A stretch of DNA of 64,000 bases from Channallabes apus (GCA_030522415.1 CM060131.1:1374501-1438500); one strand, 5' to 3'; shown: positions 22,942-34,817, counted from the stretch's first letter. The notes: generated by a model from the letters alone, not told the origin. A program made the numbers and translations.

Positions 22942-23002
<61 letters not shown>
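22917..23002. repeat. (CA)n(TA)n microsatellite
   Basis: About 14 CA units then about 28 TA units. Confidence 0.95.
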
Positions 23003-23007
<5 letters not shown>

Positions 23008-24005
23008 TTCTTAAAACATCGTGTTCACCCATGCACTGAAAAAAAGAACTTGTAAGATTTACTTGATAAAATCCTCATAACAATTTGGACACAGATTTTA
23101 AGTAAATTTTATTGCTCCAATATTAAGGCTGAATCCCAACCCTTCCCCCTACTCTTCCATTTGGCGCGTTCACGTGCAGGGGTAGAGGTGTCTCATTTCT
23201 CTTTTGGTTGGAGGTGTAGGGGGAGGGGGGAAGGGCCAGATAGCCCTCCAAACGAAGATTTTTCAGGACCTCACTTCAAACGAAGGGCTAAGCGAAGTTT
23301 TCAACATGGCTGCTCACTCGAGCAAACAGACCCATAAATGTTAAGTCATTTTTGCCATTAATAAAGATTTTTATGACAAGTTTTCATTGTATGTATATTA
23401 CCTTTAGTCTTGTGTCTGTGTTTATGGTGATGTTCTGTAAAGAAACGTTTGCAAAAATAATCGCTAAAGTTTGCTAGCGGATAGCACATATTGCACAATA
23501 TTACAAATATTATATATTACCTGTTGGTATAGCTCTTAAGGTCACTGTGGCACGCAAACCCCCTTGACCACAATAAGGTGGCAATCCCTCAGGGGGGGGA
23601 GGTGAAAAATACAAATAAAATAAATTATCCTTAATCCAGATTTTATCAATCAACGACATATTTATCTTAGCTGGATGGTCTAATTCTCAAAACCGTTTAA
23701 CCTAAAGAAAAACATAACACACTATAACTAGAATATTTACAAAACTGAAAGGTTTTCTTATGAATAATAAAAAAAAACATTATAACTCAAAAAGATCATA
23801 TGTTTATATATATATTTTATAGTAACTGAACAGCTCTCTTCTCTCCAATCCACTCATACACCACAGTCTCCTATTTCTCTGTGCGCGCGCTGCAGCCTGT
23901 GAATGAATACACGCAGCGGAGGTTTTACATATTTAAAATGTAAAAAGGTGTCTCCATCATAAATAGCCCTGAATTAACTATATATATATATATATATATA
24001 CACAT
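23003..24005. other. Non-coding stretch with repeat-end motif
   Basis: TTAAGGCTGAATCCCAACCC at 23126 is related in inverse to 1980-1995 and resembles the terminus of a small DNA transposon. No gene is supported. Confidence 0.35.
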
Positions 24006-24569
24006 GTTTTGTGAGATTTTCCCTTACTTATTTTTATCAATTTATATTACTCCCTATAATAATGTAAACATTGCTAATTTATGTTTTGGAAAGAAACTTA
24101 AGTAATTATTTCATCTATATCTTTCATAAATCACACAACTAAAATATAATTAAACAGTTTATTCACCAACATTACCAAATATTTGTGACATTCACAGTCT
24201 AGATCCAAGTTGTCTTTTTAATAAAAGTGCATTCAGCTAAATTTTGCATCCATAGAAAAAAACTGCACGGCACCAGGGCCTGAAATACTTGTTTTAAACA
24301 AAATTGTGTAAAATAATAAATAAATAAAATACAGCATTCATTTAGAAATAAAATGCAGCAGAAAATACTTTAAACAAACTGCAGAATAAACGTTAAAACG
24401 TAATAGCCCTCTGAAGCAGTGAAGTTGCAACTTTCAAATCAGCACTCTGGACTAGTGCACTTAAAAGTATGCCATTGAAACCTTAATGCATGAAAACATT
24501 TTAAGCTGAACATGTAAACACAACATGTAAACACTTGTAGTCAAGCCAAATCAAATGTTTTAAGATGAT

Positions 24570-24760
24570 AACTTCATCTTTAAAGCTTGCACTTTTGGTG
24601 ATAGCTTAATCCCATCAAGTTTCTAGAAGAACTTTCTGAAAATAGCCTCTCCTTCAAGGATTATGGATACACCAACCGGTTCTTCCCCTTCAACAGCACG
24701 GACGACAAGGATTTTAAGAAGGTGTCACTTCGTCTGTCCCCCTGCATAAAATGTACAAGA
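24570..24760 (-). pseudogene. Decayed terminal-exon-like fragment, second copy
   Basis: Counterpart of 2735-2968 with about 45 bases deleted in the middle and other indels, so the frame is broken. It shows the fragment is part of the transposon rather than a chance neighbour. Confidence 0.4.
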
Positions 24761-25956
24761 AAATAAATCATTTATTTTGAGAAGCAAAAAAAATCTGAAT
24801 TGCTTCAACCTGTGCTGACTTCATTGAGAAAAAAATAATAATAAAAATAAATGATAATAAAAAAATGACCATCACTTCATATACTTCATATTGTTAAACT
24901 TGGGTTAAATTGCTTTATCTTGCATCAGTAAAACATGGCATGAGATGGCTTTACAGTGTCAGGAAATCCTATGATGAATGCTGAGTTTGTATTTAAAAGG
25001 GTTAGTCCAAACATGAAAATTCGTTCAATAATTACTCATATTTATATATTCATTTGCATTTATATGCTTCTGTCCAATACAACAAACACTATATTCAAGG
25101 TATTAATAAATTGTATAATTAATAAGAAAACAATGCTTTACCAGGCAATCATCAAAGAGATCCTCCGTGATGATTCCCAACCGACTGATACTGTACACAG
25201 CGCGGGCACACACAGCGACTCCAAACACGCATGCGCAGTTTAATGTGCACACATTTTCGGCTTCAGTAGACACACAATACTTCAGACTGAAACAGAAAAA
25301 AAACAATGATCAGTTCTTATTCAGGACATCCCATACTATATACACACCACATATGAAACTATTTTACTGCAGCATTTTTCAGATATGGGGCATTCTCTCT
25401 GTGTTGTTCATGAAACTACCGTAATCGCTGTAATATGCGCGCGCACTAAAATCAATCGCGGCTGGCTTGACCGTGTTTTTCTGAACCGCGGCTGGCTTTA
25501 CCGCAGTAAATTAGAGCTGCTGTCAATACTGTATGAACATATGTACAGGTTCTTTACTCGTAACTCATTAATAAAGTTCGGCTTCAGAAAAAAAAACGTT
25601 TATTGCTAGTGTTCTTTTACCATTTAATGCTTTAACACACACGACTCAGTTTGTTCAGAAATGGCATCTAACTGGCGAGCCTTTGTCTGAAGACGCCGTT
25701 TTCACTCGGGTTGGGGGTAAGAAACACACATCTCGGTGTATTAATCCGCGCGCTCGGTTCGTTATTATTTTATTTATTTATTTATTTACCACAGGACCCA
25801 TGGGGGCTCCGTAGGTTCAGGTTTTTACACGAAAACGGTGTTTTGTGAATCTCCACACTATTAAAAACTGAAATTGCTAATTGTACGTCCTGAGATTAAG
25901 ATGAACATTAATTGGGAGTCATGAAAGCGAGAATCACATCCAAAAAAGAAAGCTAA

Positions 25957-26237
25957 ACTTACCTCGAACACGACAAACTCCAGCTCCAGCCACGCCGTGT
26001 TGTACCTCCGTGATGATCCACAACCGACTGATCCACAGCGACTCCAAACACGCATGCGCAGTTTAATTTGCACACATTTTCGGCTTCAGTAGACACACAA
26101 TACTTCAGACTGAAACACGACTGCCCCCTACAGGTAATGAAGGGCATGTTCACAGCTTCCCGCACGCAGCCGCGCAAAGCCGCGGCAAGTCACGGGATCC
26201 CTTTTCTCGAAACGCAGGTTTTTAATGGCGACATCTG
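25957..26237 (-). promoter_or_regulatory. Right-end promoter/first-exon-like region
   Basis: Minus-strand GC-rich end with the NRF1-type core GCATGCGC (26052-26059) and donor CGAG|GTAAGTTT at 25963/25962, equivalent to 4213-4421. Confidence 0.4.
26212..26237 (-). repeat. Right TIR of the 8.3-kb transposon
   Basis: Ends ...TTAATGGCGACATCTG followed by TA; the same terminus occurs at 4421. Confidence 0.8.
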
Positions 26238-28999
26238 TATAACAGGAAAGTATCCAGCAGAAGTTCCAAATCCACACACACTGCTGACTAATGTCCCTCC
26301 CTAAGCCAAATATTTTATTGCAATGATATTTGTTCAGCCTTCTTCAGTGTTCAAATGGCAGAAAAGAGTAAACTACTGCATTTATTTGCATTTACAAGTG
26401 CCAGTTGACAAAATAGGTACCAAAAATGCCACGGTGGTTCAAACATTCACCTTATATATTCAATCAGAGGTGGAAGCTGATTTAGGAGGTTAAAGGATAG
26501 AAGATAGCCTGGGTCAGCATATGGGTGACGGTTTAATATGTCTATCATCATTAGAAACATGCCAGAATGATTCCATTAAGGTACACCGTAAGCTAGTAAG
26601 GAGGTCATAAAATGTCATAAACTAAACTACAATACTGTAAGCCTGAAGTTAAATTGTTAAGGTGACTAATTTCACATGATACGACAGCCGTAGTACATAC
26701 ATAATTAGAAGGCATAAGTAAGGCACCAGTGTCACAGCCTGATAAACAGTGATGGCTTTCTAGGGTTAACAGGTTTCATGCTGACTGGAGTAAGGAATAT
26801 GCAGGAAAAACAGCTCCACTATGGGAGATAATAATGAGAAAAGAAGAACTGCAAGATCTAAGTTCTCCCTTAAAATAGAACACAGATATACTGTTAGCAT
26901 TTGAATCCATCAAAGAGAAATGCAGACTGCACCTACTTTAGGTATACAGTACCTGATTATAGCAATCCGTTCTATCGGTATGTAGTGAACCAAGCTGATG
27001 GATCTACCTCAGCTATACTGATGCAGGAAACTTGCAGTGATAGGAAAAACCAGTCCCTAGCTTACTACAGCACTAAGCTAGATAATATAACTCAAGGTGA
27101 CCCAACATGCTACCAACAGGGTTTTATAGTTGTACATTATACATATAGAACAGCATCTTCATTGACAACAGGTTACCGATAGATTGTATAAATTGATAAA
27201 ACAAGGGGAAGGTGTTCTAACCCAAGCTCGCCTCCAAACATATTCTTCACTGCTCACATATCCGACAGTAATATAAAGCGATGGGACACAGTTAATCCAG
27301 CTAACTTAATCACTTAAACCTATAAAGGAGTGACTCATAGTTTTGTGGCGAACTCATTGGCATTTACTCGGTTATGACCTGATTTTGAATCTAAGCCTAT
27401 AGCTGAAGCGGAAGTGACTTATTTTGTTGGTGGATCTAGTTTAGAGACCAGGTAGAAAGTCACACAGGGTATTCAGTAGTGATGAAGGATGGAGAAGATT
27501 TTAAACCTATCCTATCTCAGCATTGTACACAACCGTGTTCAGCTCAGTTAGCTGAGTTGAAATCGCTGCTTGTCAATTAGCCAAAGGACTAGTGGCAAAT
27601 ATTTTTACAGATTCAGCCTATTCCATGGTGTTTGTCATCTGTTTGGAACCGTATGGAAGCAAAGGTTTAAAAAGCATGAAGGAACTCCCATTCAAAGTGC
27701 TGAACGGATAAGTAAACTAATGTCTGCTCTGATGCTACCATGATGATTGACTTTCATTAAATGTCAGACCCGTAAAAAAGGGAAATGACTGTGTTGCTAA
27801 AGGTAACAACATGGCAGATTTAGAAATGAAGTGTGCATCAAAGTGTCAACTAGCTGTGCAAGCGCCCATAGTCCTTATAGAACCACAGCCTCAGTAAGAG
27901 GATATCATTTGTACTCAACATCAAGCAGGTCCGTACGAGCGCTCGATGCGGCTCCAGAGGGGAGCGCAGGAGGACGCACAGGGTATTTGGTGTCCACATG
28001 AAGGTCTGATTATAGCACCCATAGCACTGGTGAATATTTCTGGTTTAGATGGTCATGGACCGGGCCATTGTGCAAGAAGACAGGTTGTGAGAAACATCAG
28101 GCAACATGGGTATTGGTCTTTATATCTGCATGCTATGGTTGAAGAGTTCCTAGCTTCATGGGAGATATGTGCTATGCATAATGTCAGGAAGGAAACAGCG
28201 ACACCTATAGGCTATATACCGGTACCAGAATGACCATTTAATCACTTAGTGGTGAACTATGTGGGCAGGATAAAGTGGTGTTCTGGGGGAAAGATACATG
28301 CTTGTAATAACTGACATATTTAGTAGATGAGTAAAAGCAATAATATCTGCAGATGAAGAGTAAGGAACAGTTATCAAATCGTAAGGGAAGTGATATCTAG
28401 ATTTGAAATTCCATCAGAGATGAGTTCCGACAATGGCTCAATATTCATTCAGAAAATGTAAGACAGGTGCTGCAATGGTTGGGGAAAAGCTAAGATTTTG
28501 GGATGTCCACAGTCCCAGGGGAAGGTAGAGAGTGTAAATGGTAATTTCAAAGCCAAGGTTAATAATAATTGTAGTAATACAATGCTACACTAGGTTTTAA
28601 CTGATGCTGTACCAATGAGCTAACAAGCATGCAACCTAACACAAATACACACCTAACCCCGCATGAAATGCTTACGGGTCGACCCATGCCTGTGCCATTC
28701 TGTAGAGGCCATATAAAGGCCACCGCTTAAACAATTTAAAAAAAAAATCTTATATGAAGAAACTAACTGCCGTACATGAAGTAATCTATGTGCAGGAAAA
28801 GAACAAGGAGGAAGAGACGCTCCGTGTCCCATCACTCCAGGAGACCAGGTCTATCTGCGAGTGTTCAGGAGGAAGTGGCACAAGCCCAGGAGGGAGGGGC
28901 CCCACAAAGTGTGGCAGCCACTCCAACAGTGATTCAAGTGAAAGACAAGACAGTGTGGTATCACTTGAACAATTACACGAGAGTCATAAAGAGCTATGA
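26238..28999 (+). pseudogene. ERV-A pol, part 2 (RT, RNase H, integrase), inactivated
   Basis: Continues pol after the TIR transposon. Blocks in order matching ERV-B: VPNPHTLLTN (RT), LICLSSLETCQNDSIKV (just after the polymerase active site, which is itself missing), SLAYYSTKLDNI (connection), TYFVGGSS (RNase H), FTDSAYS (RNase H), a zinc-binding integrase N-terminus (GHGPGHCARRQ...CAMHN), MSSDNGS and VESVNG (integrase core), and VWYHLNNY near the C-terminus. The RNase H first Asp is Gly (27429-27431) and the first integrase catalytic Asp is Asn (28255-28257); there is an in-frame TGA at 28231 and many other stops. Confidence 0.85.
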
Positions 29000-30166
29000 A
29001 TACCGAAAACGAAGGAAGAAAGAAAGAAGAACCGAACATCAGAAAAATACAAAGAAATTAAATCATTATTGGAAAATAACCAACTATTGGCACAAGTTGG
29101 ATACCAAATTGCGCAGCGTTGAACACTCCGCTGCTCCAAATTAAGAATGAGAATCTGCTTAAGAGCAGCATCCACTACGGATACAAACGAGACTGACTGA
29201 CTGACTGACTTCGACCAGGTTTCTCCTGACACAATTAACAGGACAAACAATTGTACAGATTATATGTGACAACTAACTGTGTCCTTTACATTGTATGAAT
29301 GCATTTCTGTTAAACTAACACTATATTGCTTTTACAGATAAAACAGCAGCAGCGACAACTAATTTTAATTTCCTCCACAGGAAAAATGCACGAGAAGGAA
29401 GCAAGCCTTAACCAGATTATGACAATATGTAATGCCACTAAACCCCGTTCTCTTTTATTCCAGGTGCAGAAATTTAATTAAAGCAGTTAATGGGTGACTT
29501 TACTGTGTCAAGTAAATTTATGAATGTGATTTATGAATTTATTAATCAAAGGTTTCCTAAAATTAACAGCATTTCCCAGCAACAACAGACAAGGATGAAT
29601 TTTTGGACACAGTCATCAAGGATATCCCGAACTCAGCCATATATATCTCTAACAAGAGACTTTACGGGTTCATATATTGAAGTGTACAGTATCTTCCAAG
29701 GCATGAGCCCACAATGACGTGCTGGCAACCTCTCTATTGGGCTCCAACTGACTCCCTGCGGTGTGCAAAGCACCTGAGTTGAAGACTATTATATTACGAC
29801 AAGGCTGTTTAAATGTATATCCATTCTTACAAATTGTATTGTGTTATTGTGTAATTGTATGTTCCATTGTAGGTTATATGATTTATCCAATTGATGTAAT
29901 CCTAGAAAATCACTGTATTAAGTACGTGTTCATGTCATGTTATTGAGTAATGGGAAGTACGATGTCATGGAGGTCGAGTCTTTTACTCCTATTCCTAGTC
30001 AAGGGTGGAAGGAGAGGTTTGGCCGATTCTCCACTAGAGGGCGAGTCCATGGGTCAGTCATTGATAAAAGTCCAGTGATTTAATTTAATCACCAGTTAGT
30101 ATAAGGAAGACTGACTCATGGAGTCGCACTCTAGATTAACCAATTAGTGTGGGACTTATAAGTCCC
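29000..30166 (+). other. ERV-A region between pol and 3' LTR, no env recognised
   Basis: About 1.2 kb, too short for a full env. Short frames (for example 29490-29717) have no recognisable domain, and no cysteine motif of a transmembrane subunit was found. Confidence 0.5.
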
Positions 30167-30178
30167 AGAGGGGGGATA
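30167..30178 (+). promoter_or_regulatory. ERV-A polypurine tract
   Basis: AGAGGGGGGATA directly before the 3' LTR, the expected plus-strand primer for reverse transcription. Confidence 0.75.
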
Positions 30179-30521
30179 TATGGGAGAAATTTTTATTTGA
30201 TTTCATTTGATTTTACTTACTTTTGGGGGGTTAGAAGATACATTATCAGTATATAATCGTGGATGTGCGTGCAAGCTGGGACATAGGCTTCTTTGTGTGC
30301 ATTGCATATAGGAAACCCAAGCTTTACATTGGGGGGGCTAAAGACGGCCCTTTAATGAAACCCAGATGTTGCAGAGAGGAGAGGCAGGCACTGCATATGT
30401 ACTATAGCACACAGCAAGAGAATTCAGTTGCTCCACGGACACAGCTCCGGCCTTGTTGTTTGATAATAAAGGTCGTAATCTTCTGTAAGCAAAGCCCGAC
30501 TCTGAGTATTTTTCCACAACA
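30179..30521 (+). repeat. ERV-A 3' LTR (343 bp)
   Basis: Same length and ends as the 5' LTR; four substitutions. AATAAA at 30465-30470. Followed by GTAG at 30522-30525. Confidence 0.9.
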
Positions 30522-30525
30522 GTAG

Positions 30526-30838
30526 CTCCTGTTTAAGTGATTTCTTGATTGAAACAGGTGTGGCAGTAATCAGGCCTGGGGGTGACTACAGAAATTGAAC
30601 TCAGGTGTGATAAACCACAGTTAAGTTATTTTTTAACAAGAGGGGCAATCACTTTTTCACACAGGGCCATGTAGATTTGGAGTTTTTTTCTCCCTTAATA
30701 ACGTAAACTTTCATTTAAAAACTGCATTTTGTGTTCAATTATGTTATCTTTGACTAATAGTTAACGGTTTTTGATGAGCATCAAACATGCAAAAGAATAA
30801 GAAATCAGGACTAGGGCAAATAGTTTTTCACACCACTG
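30526..30838 (-). mobile_element. Tc1 copy 2, right piece (5' leader and terminal repeat)
   Basis: Continues the Tc1 sequence interrupted at 11740, from CTCCTGTTTAAGTGATTTC through the long inverted repeat to CACCACTG at 30838. A deletion near 30775-30785 shortens the repeat. Confidence 0.9.
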
Positions 30839-30839
30839 A

Positions 30840-31820
30840 ATTTATCTATCTATCTATCTATTATATAAATACACATTTGGAATCTGCATCTACATTTTCT
30901 GTTACAAGTATAGAATTGGTTTCAGCTGAGACTCATGATCAATTGTGTTAGGGTACTTATGTAGTGATAATTAGTTTCAGCCAAATCATTAAAACTAACA
31001 ATGGACTATGGCACTCTCTTGAGAGGGGATATGAAGGTGTTATTCATTTATTTATTCTCTACAAGGGTGCGAACTACAGTACAGACCAAACTATAACTCT
31101 CTCTTACTACTATAAAAATTCTAGATATAAACAAACAAAATACAGCTTTTTTTCCTCAGAGGTAAACGGAAAAGTGAAGTTGTTCAGCTGTTTACTGTCA
31201 CTGCAGCTTCTTCAAAGTCTTCCCACTCCGTGACCACTGAAATCCGACACGACACCACGTTAGGCTACGTCTTGACTCATTTGTATACCGACGGTGATTG
31301 GATGTTTACCGAGGGCTCAGGGGAGGTGTGTGTGTGTGTGTGTGTGTGTGTCTCTATGCGCGCGTGTACTTCTTCTACTGTTATAAAAATTCAAAATAAA
31401 CAAACAAAATACAGCTTTTTTTTCAGAGGTAAACGGAAAAGTGAAGATGTTCAGTGTCACTATGCAGGTGTTACACTCAGTGGAGTTACTGAAATCTTTG
31501 GTTTAGTTCTCATTGAGTTGCCACACATCATTTCCACATTTCACTCGCTTTTATTACACTTATGTGAGCATAAACAGTGAAACATTCCACAGGTTTATAA
31601 TACACCGCGGCCAAGTGAACCACGTTCCCGTGGTGTTTGCTTCGGTTATGACATAGCATAGTTTATTATCTGCTGTGGTAGATCTGATTATTTATTCAAA
31701 TTTAATATTGTTTTAGCGATAATTTCACGGAAGCGAGTTCAGAAATACATCACTGCTCCTGCTCCATCCGAGACATTCAGAAGCTTCAAATAAAATGTAC
31801 GAACTAATGGATTTTCTCAA
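30840..31820 (+). repeat. 1-kb interspersed repeat, plus copy
   Basis: Inverted partner of 19722-20785. Contains (TATC)n at its start and (GT)n around 31327-31351. Short frames here (31230-31580) are read across a GT repeat and are not genes. Confidence 0.75.
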
Positions 31821-32644
31821 AACGATATAGAATTAAGTAGAGCTTTCCTTTTTGTTATAGTACGAAGCCCCTAGATGGACAAAGGAGGAGAAAAAAACGG
31901 CAGAAAAAAGTAATGCCAAAAACTTTGGGTTATAATGCAAAATATGACTTGTTTTTTTTTCTTCTGCCATTTTTTCTCTCTTCCTTTGTCCCCTTAAAGA
32001 TTCTGTAGTAGGTTTTCTCAGTTGAATATGAAAAAAGATACCGCTGATTATCAACACGGGAATGAATGGCGCATTGTCCAAGTGCAAGTTTATCTTGGAG
32101 CTAAACTATTTGCTTTGGGTGAAGGCGCCATCTAGTGATCATTGTGTGTCAGCAACAGGTTCCCATTCAAAACAATTGACCGCTGAACTGCGTTATAAGT
32201 AGGTGACACTGGCGCAGCGCTTCTAGTGCTAAGGGTGTTACAAGGGGGTCTGTAGCTCTGTCCACCGTTTTAGGGAACGTGTTTTGTTTTAAAGTAAGTT
32301 ACAGGACTTTTCCCTTCTTTTCTGGAGGGCTTTTATTTCACTAAAAACTATCTAATATGGATATCCACATATTTCTGGATTATTATATTTATGATATAAA
32401 AATAAAACACACAGTCTCAGGACAACACAGCCCTGCCCTCCAGCACTATCAGCAACAGGAGCATCAGTAATCCTTCAATGCAACATTGTACGCCATCAGG
32501 TAAAACATAGGTTACATTTGCTTTGCATTGTCCCCACCTGATGACAGTCATACAGTATGATGCAATTCCATATTAGATTCGTCATGAATGTGAGTTGTTG
32601 TTATTCAGCCTGTTCTATCTTTTTTAACTTTGAGCACCCGTCCC
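31821..32644. other. Unassigned stretch with an inverted repeat
   Basis: An imperfect hairpin: arm 31868-31908 (GGACAAAGGAGGAGAAAAAA...) and arm about 31950-31998 (TTTTTTCTCTCTTCCTTTGT), with arms of 40-45 bases and a loop of about 45. The rest (32100-32640) has no sustained frame. Confidence 0.5.
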
Positions 32645-34010
32645 TTTAAACGTCTCTGCACGGCCCTGTCCTGGACACACTCAGTTAATCTAGACAACTT
32701 AGGTATTTGTCTGGTTTTGTTGAGATATATAATTGGGTATCATCAGCATAACAATGGAAACTAATCGCAGGTCATCTAATGATGTTACCCAAGGGAAGCA
32801 TGTATATTGAGAACAGCAGAGGTCCTAAAACTGACCCTTGTGGGACCCCATATTTTACTGGCATTACACCTGACATTCAGATCACATACACAGTTTTCCA
32901 TTCAGATCTACATAATTGTATCGATCAGACAGGTATGATCTAAACCATTTTAATGCCTGTCCCTGAATACCTATATGATTTTGTAAGCGATCTATGAGAA
33001 TATTATGATCTACAGTGTCGAATGCAGCACTAAGATCAAGTAAGACTAGTATTGAGATGCAGGCTTGGTCTGAAGCTAAAAACAAGTCATTTGCAAGATT
33101 AGTTTTTGAAGACTATCTTAACTAGTGCAGTTTCTGTACTATGATGGGGCTTGAAACCTGACTGAAATTCTTCAAGGATGTTGTTTTCCTGCAAGAATGT
33201 GCATATTTGAGCTGATACTACTTTTTCTAACATTTTTTATATGAACGTAAGGTTTGAAATCGGTCTGTAATTTGTTATTTCATTCGCGTCCAAATTAGAT
33301 TTTTTTAAGAAGCGGCTTAATAACTGCCAACTTGAAAGGTTTACGGATGTGACCTAGATATAATAAGTAATTAATAATGTTTAGAAGTGGCTCTGGAGTG
33401 TGAGATACTATTAGACGTTGAACCTCAGTTATTTTCCTCAGTTAGTATCTTCCTGATACTATTGATTTTTTCATTAAAGAAGTCCATAAAGTCTTCACTT
33501 CTAAACTGTGATGGGATACTCTCTGCAGGCATCTTAGGTTTTGTTAGGCGAGCCACTGTACTAAATAAGAACCTTGGATTGTTTTGGTTTCTTGCTATCA
33601 GTTGGCTAAGATGCTCGGTCCTAGCAGTTTTTATGGCCTGTATTTAGCTGCACATACTGTTTATATATGCAATTCTAAAAACTTCTAATTTAGTTTTCCT
33701 CCATTTTCGCTTGAGGTCATGGGTTGCTCTCTTTAGGGTGCGAGTATGACTGTTGTACCACGGTGCAAGTGTTTTATCTCTGACTTTTTTAATCTGATGG
33801 GAGCAACAGTATCTAATGTACTGGTAAAAATAGTGCCCATGCTGCTAGTCACCTCATCTAGATCATCTGCATTTAGGGGTCTAATAAGAAATTGGGTCAG
33901 ATCCGGCAGATTACTTGTGAATCTGTCTTTAGTAGTCGGATTCATATTTCTAACAAATTGATAACGTGGGGAGACACAGCTCATCTGTTATACGGGTAGA
34001 GTATATATCA
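32645..34010 (-). pseudogene. L2-type LINE ORF2 fragment, decayed (LINE copy 4)
   Basis: Read on the minus strand, blocks appear in the right order: RYQFVRNMNPTTKDRF and NLPDLTQFLIRPLN (linker after the endonuclease), [20 protein letters not shown] with DTVDHNILIDRL (palm), [20 protein letters not shown] and [15 protein letters not shown] (catalytic). Stops and frame shifts separate them. It ends before the C-terminal region and starts after the endonuclease. It is closer to the L2 here than to any other LINE clade. Confidence 0.82.
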
Positions 34011-34497
34011 GGAGGTGATGATCTGTGATATCTGTGATAATATAAAATACTTTTCTGTTATATGTTCACTCTTTGTAAGGGGACGAAAAAGTAGAAAAAT
34101 TGGTCAGTCTGGCGGAGCTCAGAAAAAAGCAGCGTCTCAGCATCCTCCGTATCCCCATACCAGCCATGAAGGTTGTGAGAACTTCATGAGTTAGTTTTGT
34201 GTGACCCAGTTAAAGAAACATACTGTCTAGCATTCTCCTTGCTATTCCTACCATCCTTTCCCTCAAACCACCCATGTAGGAAGCATGGGGTGGGTTAAAT
34301 GTCCAAGAGCACCCATTTTCTGCTAGATATTTTTTAACAGTTTAATTGTCAATGTTTGATGGGATCTGAAGCTGTTAAGTTTAAAATGTAGAAGAAGTGT
34401 GTCCGAGCTAAGTTTTAAGCTAAGAGAATAAGAGTTATTTCTTGTTGTGTCCGCCGCACCCTGATACACTTACTGGTCCGGGCCCGATCGACCGTGA

Positions 34498-34499
34498 GA

Positions 34500-34550
<51 letters not shown>

Positions 34551-34560
34551 ACACACACAC
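34498..34560. repeat. (CA)n microsatellite
   Basis: CA dinucleotides with a single T interruption. Confidence 0.95.
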
Positions 34561-34817
34561 GCAGGCATGATGTCTGAAGATCTCTGTTTATTCTCAGCAA
34601 AGGGATCACATTTAAACGGTGATACATCCCGAACATCAAAAGAACCAGTCATTAACATGTCAGTCATAGAGGGACCCGGAGACAGACAGGTGTGAGGAGA
34701 TACATTTGCATTCTCCTGTTTAAACAAAAGGGTTCTAGCAGACAAGAGCCATTTGGATGTATCCTCGTCTGGATACAGGATATAGAAAGTGTTACCGCAG
34801 AAGTCAGGAGGAAGCAA
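34561..34817 (-). other. Possible coding fragment of unknown family
   Basis: About 85 codons on the minus strand before the CA repeat with protein-like composition (LPPDFCGNTFYILYPDEDT, KWLLSARTLLFKQEN). No domain recognised. It could be an exon of a host gene or of another retroelement, or chance. Confidence 0.25.

Larger units (their letters stand above)
17955..26237. mobile_element. 8.3-kb TIR DNA transposon inserted in ERV-A pol
   Basis: Left end CAGATGTCGCCCTTAAAACC and right end (reverse complement) CAGATGTCGCCATTAAAAAC are inverted repeats of about 25 bases, both flanked by TA. Removing the element with one TA leaves the same spacing and frame between flanking pol blocks as in the intact ERV-B, which proves the boundaries. 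No transposase ORF is visible, so it is non-autonomous or decayed. Its length is inflated by nested repeats. TA duplication fits Tc1/mariner or ISL2EU-type superfamilies; which one is not settled. Confidence 0.85.
24006..26237. repeat. Segment shared with 2166-4421
   Basis: Right part of the TIR transposon, colinear with 2166-4421. This copy differs by deletions (for example around 24640) and by a duplication: a block containing the NRF1-type motif and TTTTCGGCTTCAGTAGACAC occurs at 25163-25290 and again at 26007-26117. Confidence 0.8.
11745..30521 (+). mobile_element. Endogenous retrovirus ERV-A, defective, with nested insertions
   Basis: A provirus with matching 343-bp LTRs, a 4-bp GTAG target duplication, a serine-tRNA-like primer site, MA-like gag remnants and a pol recognisable by colinear similarity to ERV-B. 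Total span is 18.8 kb; removing the L2 (14282-16472 plus one duplication) and the 8.3-kb TIR transposon leaves about 8.3 kb, a normal retrovirus size. It sits inside Tc1 copy 2. No env is recognisable. Confidence 0.85.

Noticed and set aside
29490..29946. Possible ERV-A env frames
   Set aside because: No cysteine motif, cleavage site or membrane anchor could be read, and the region is too short.
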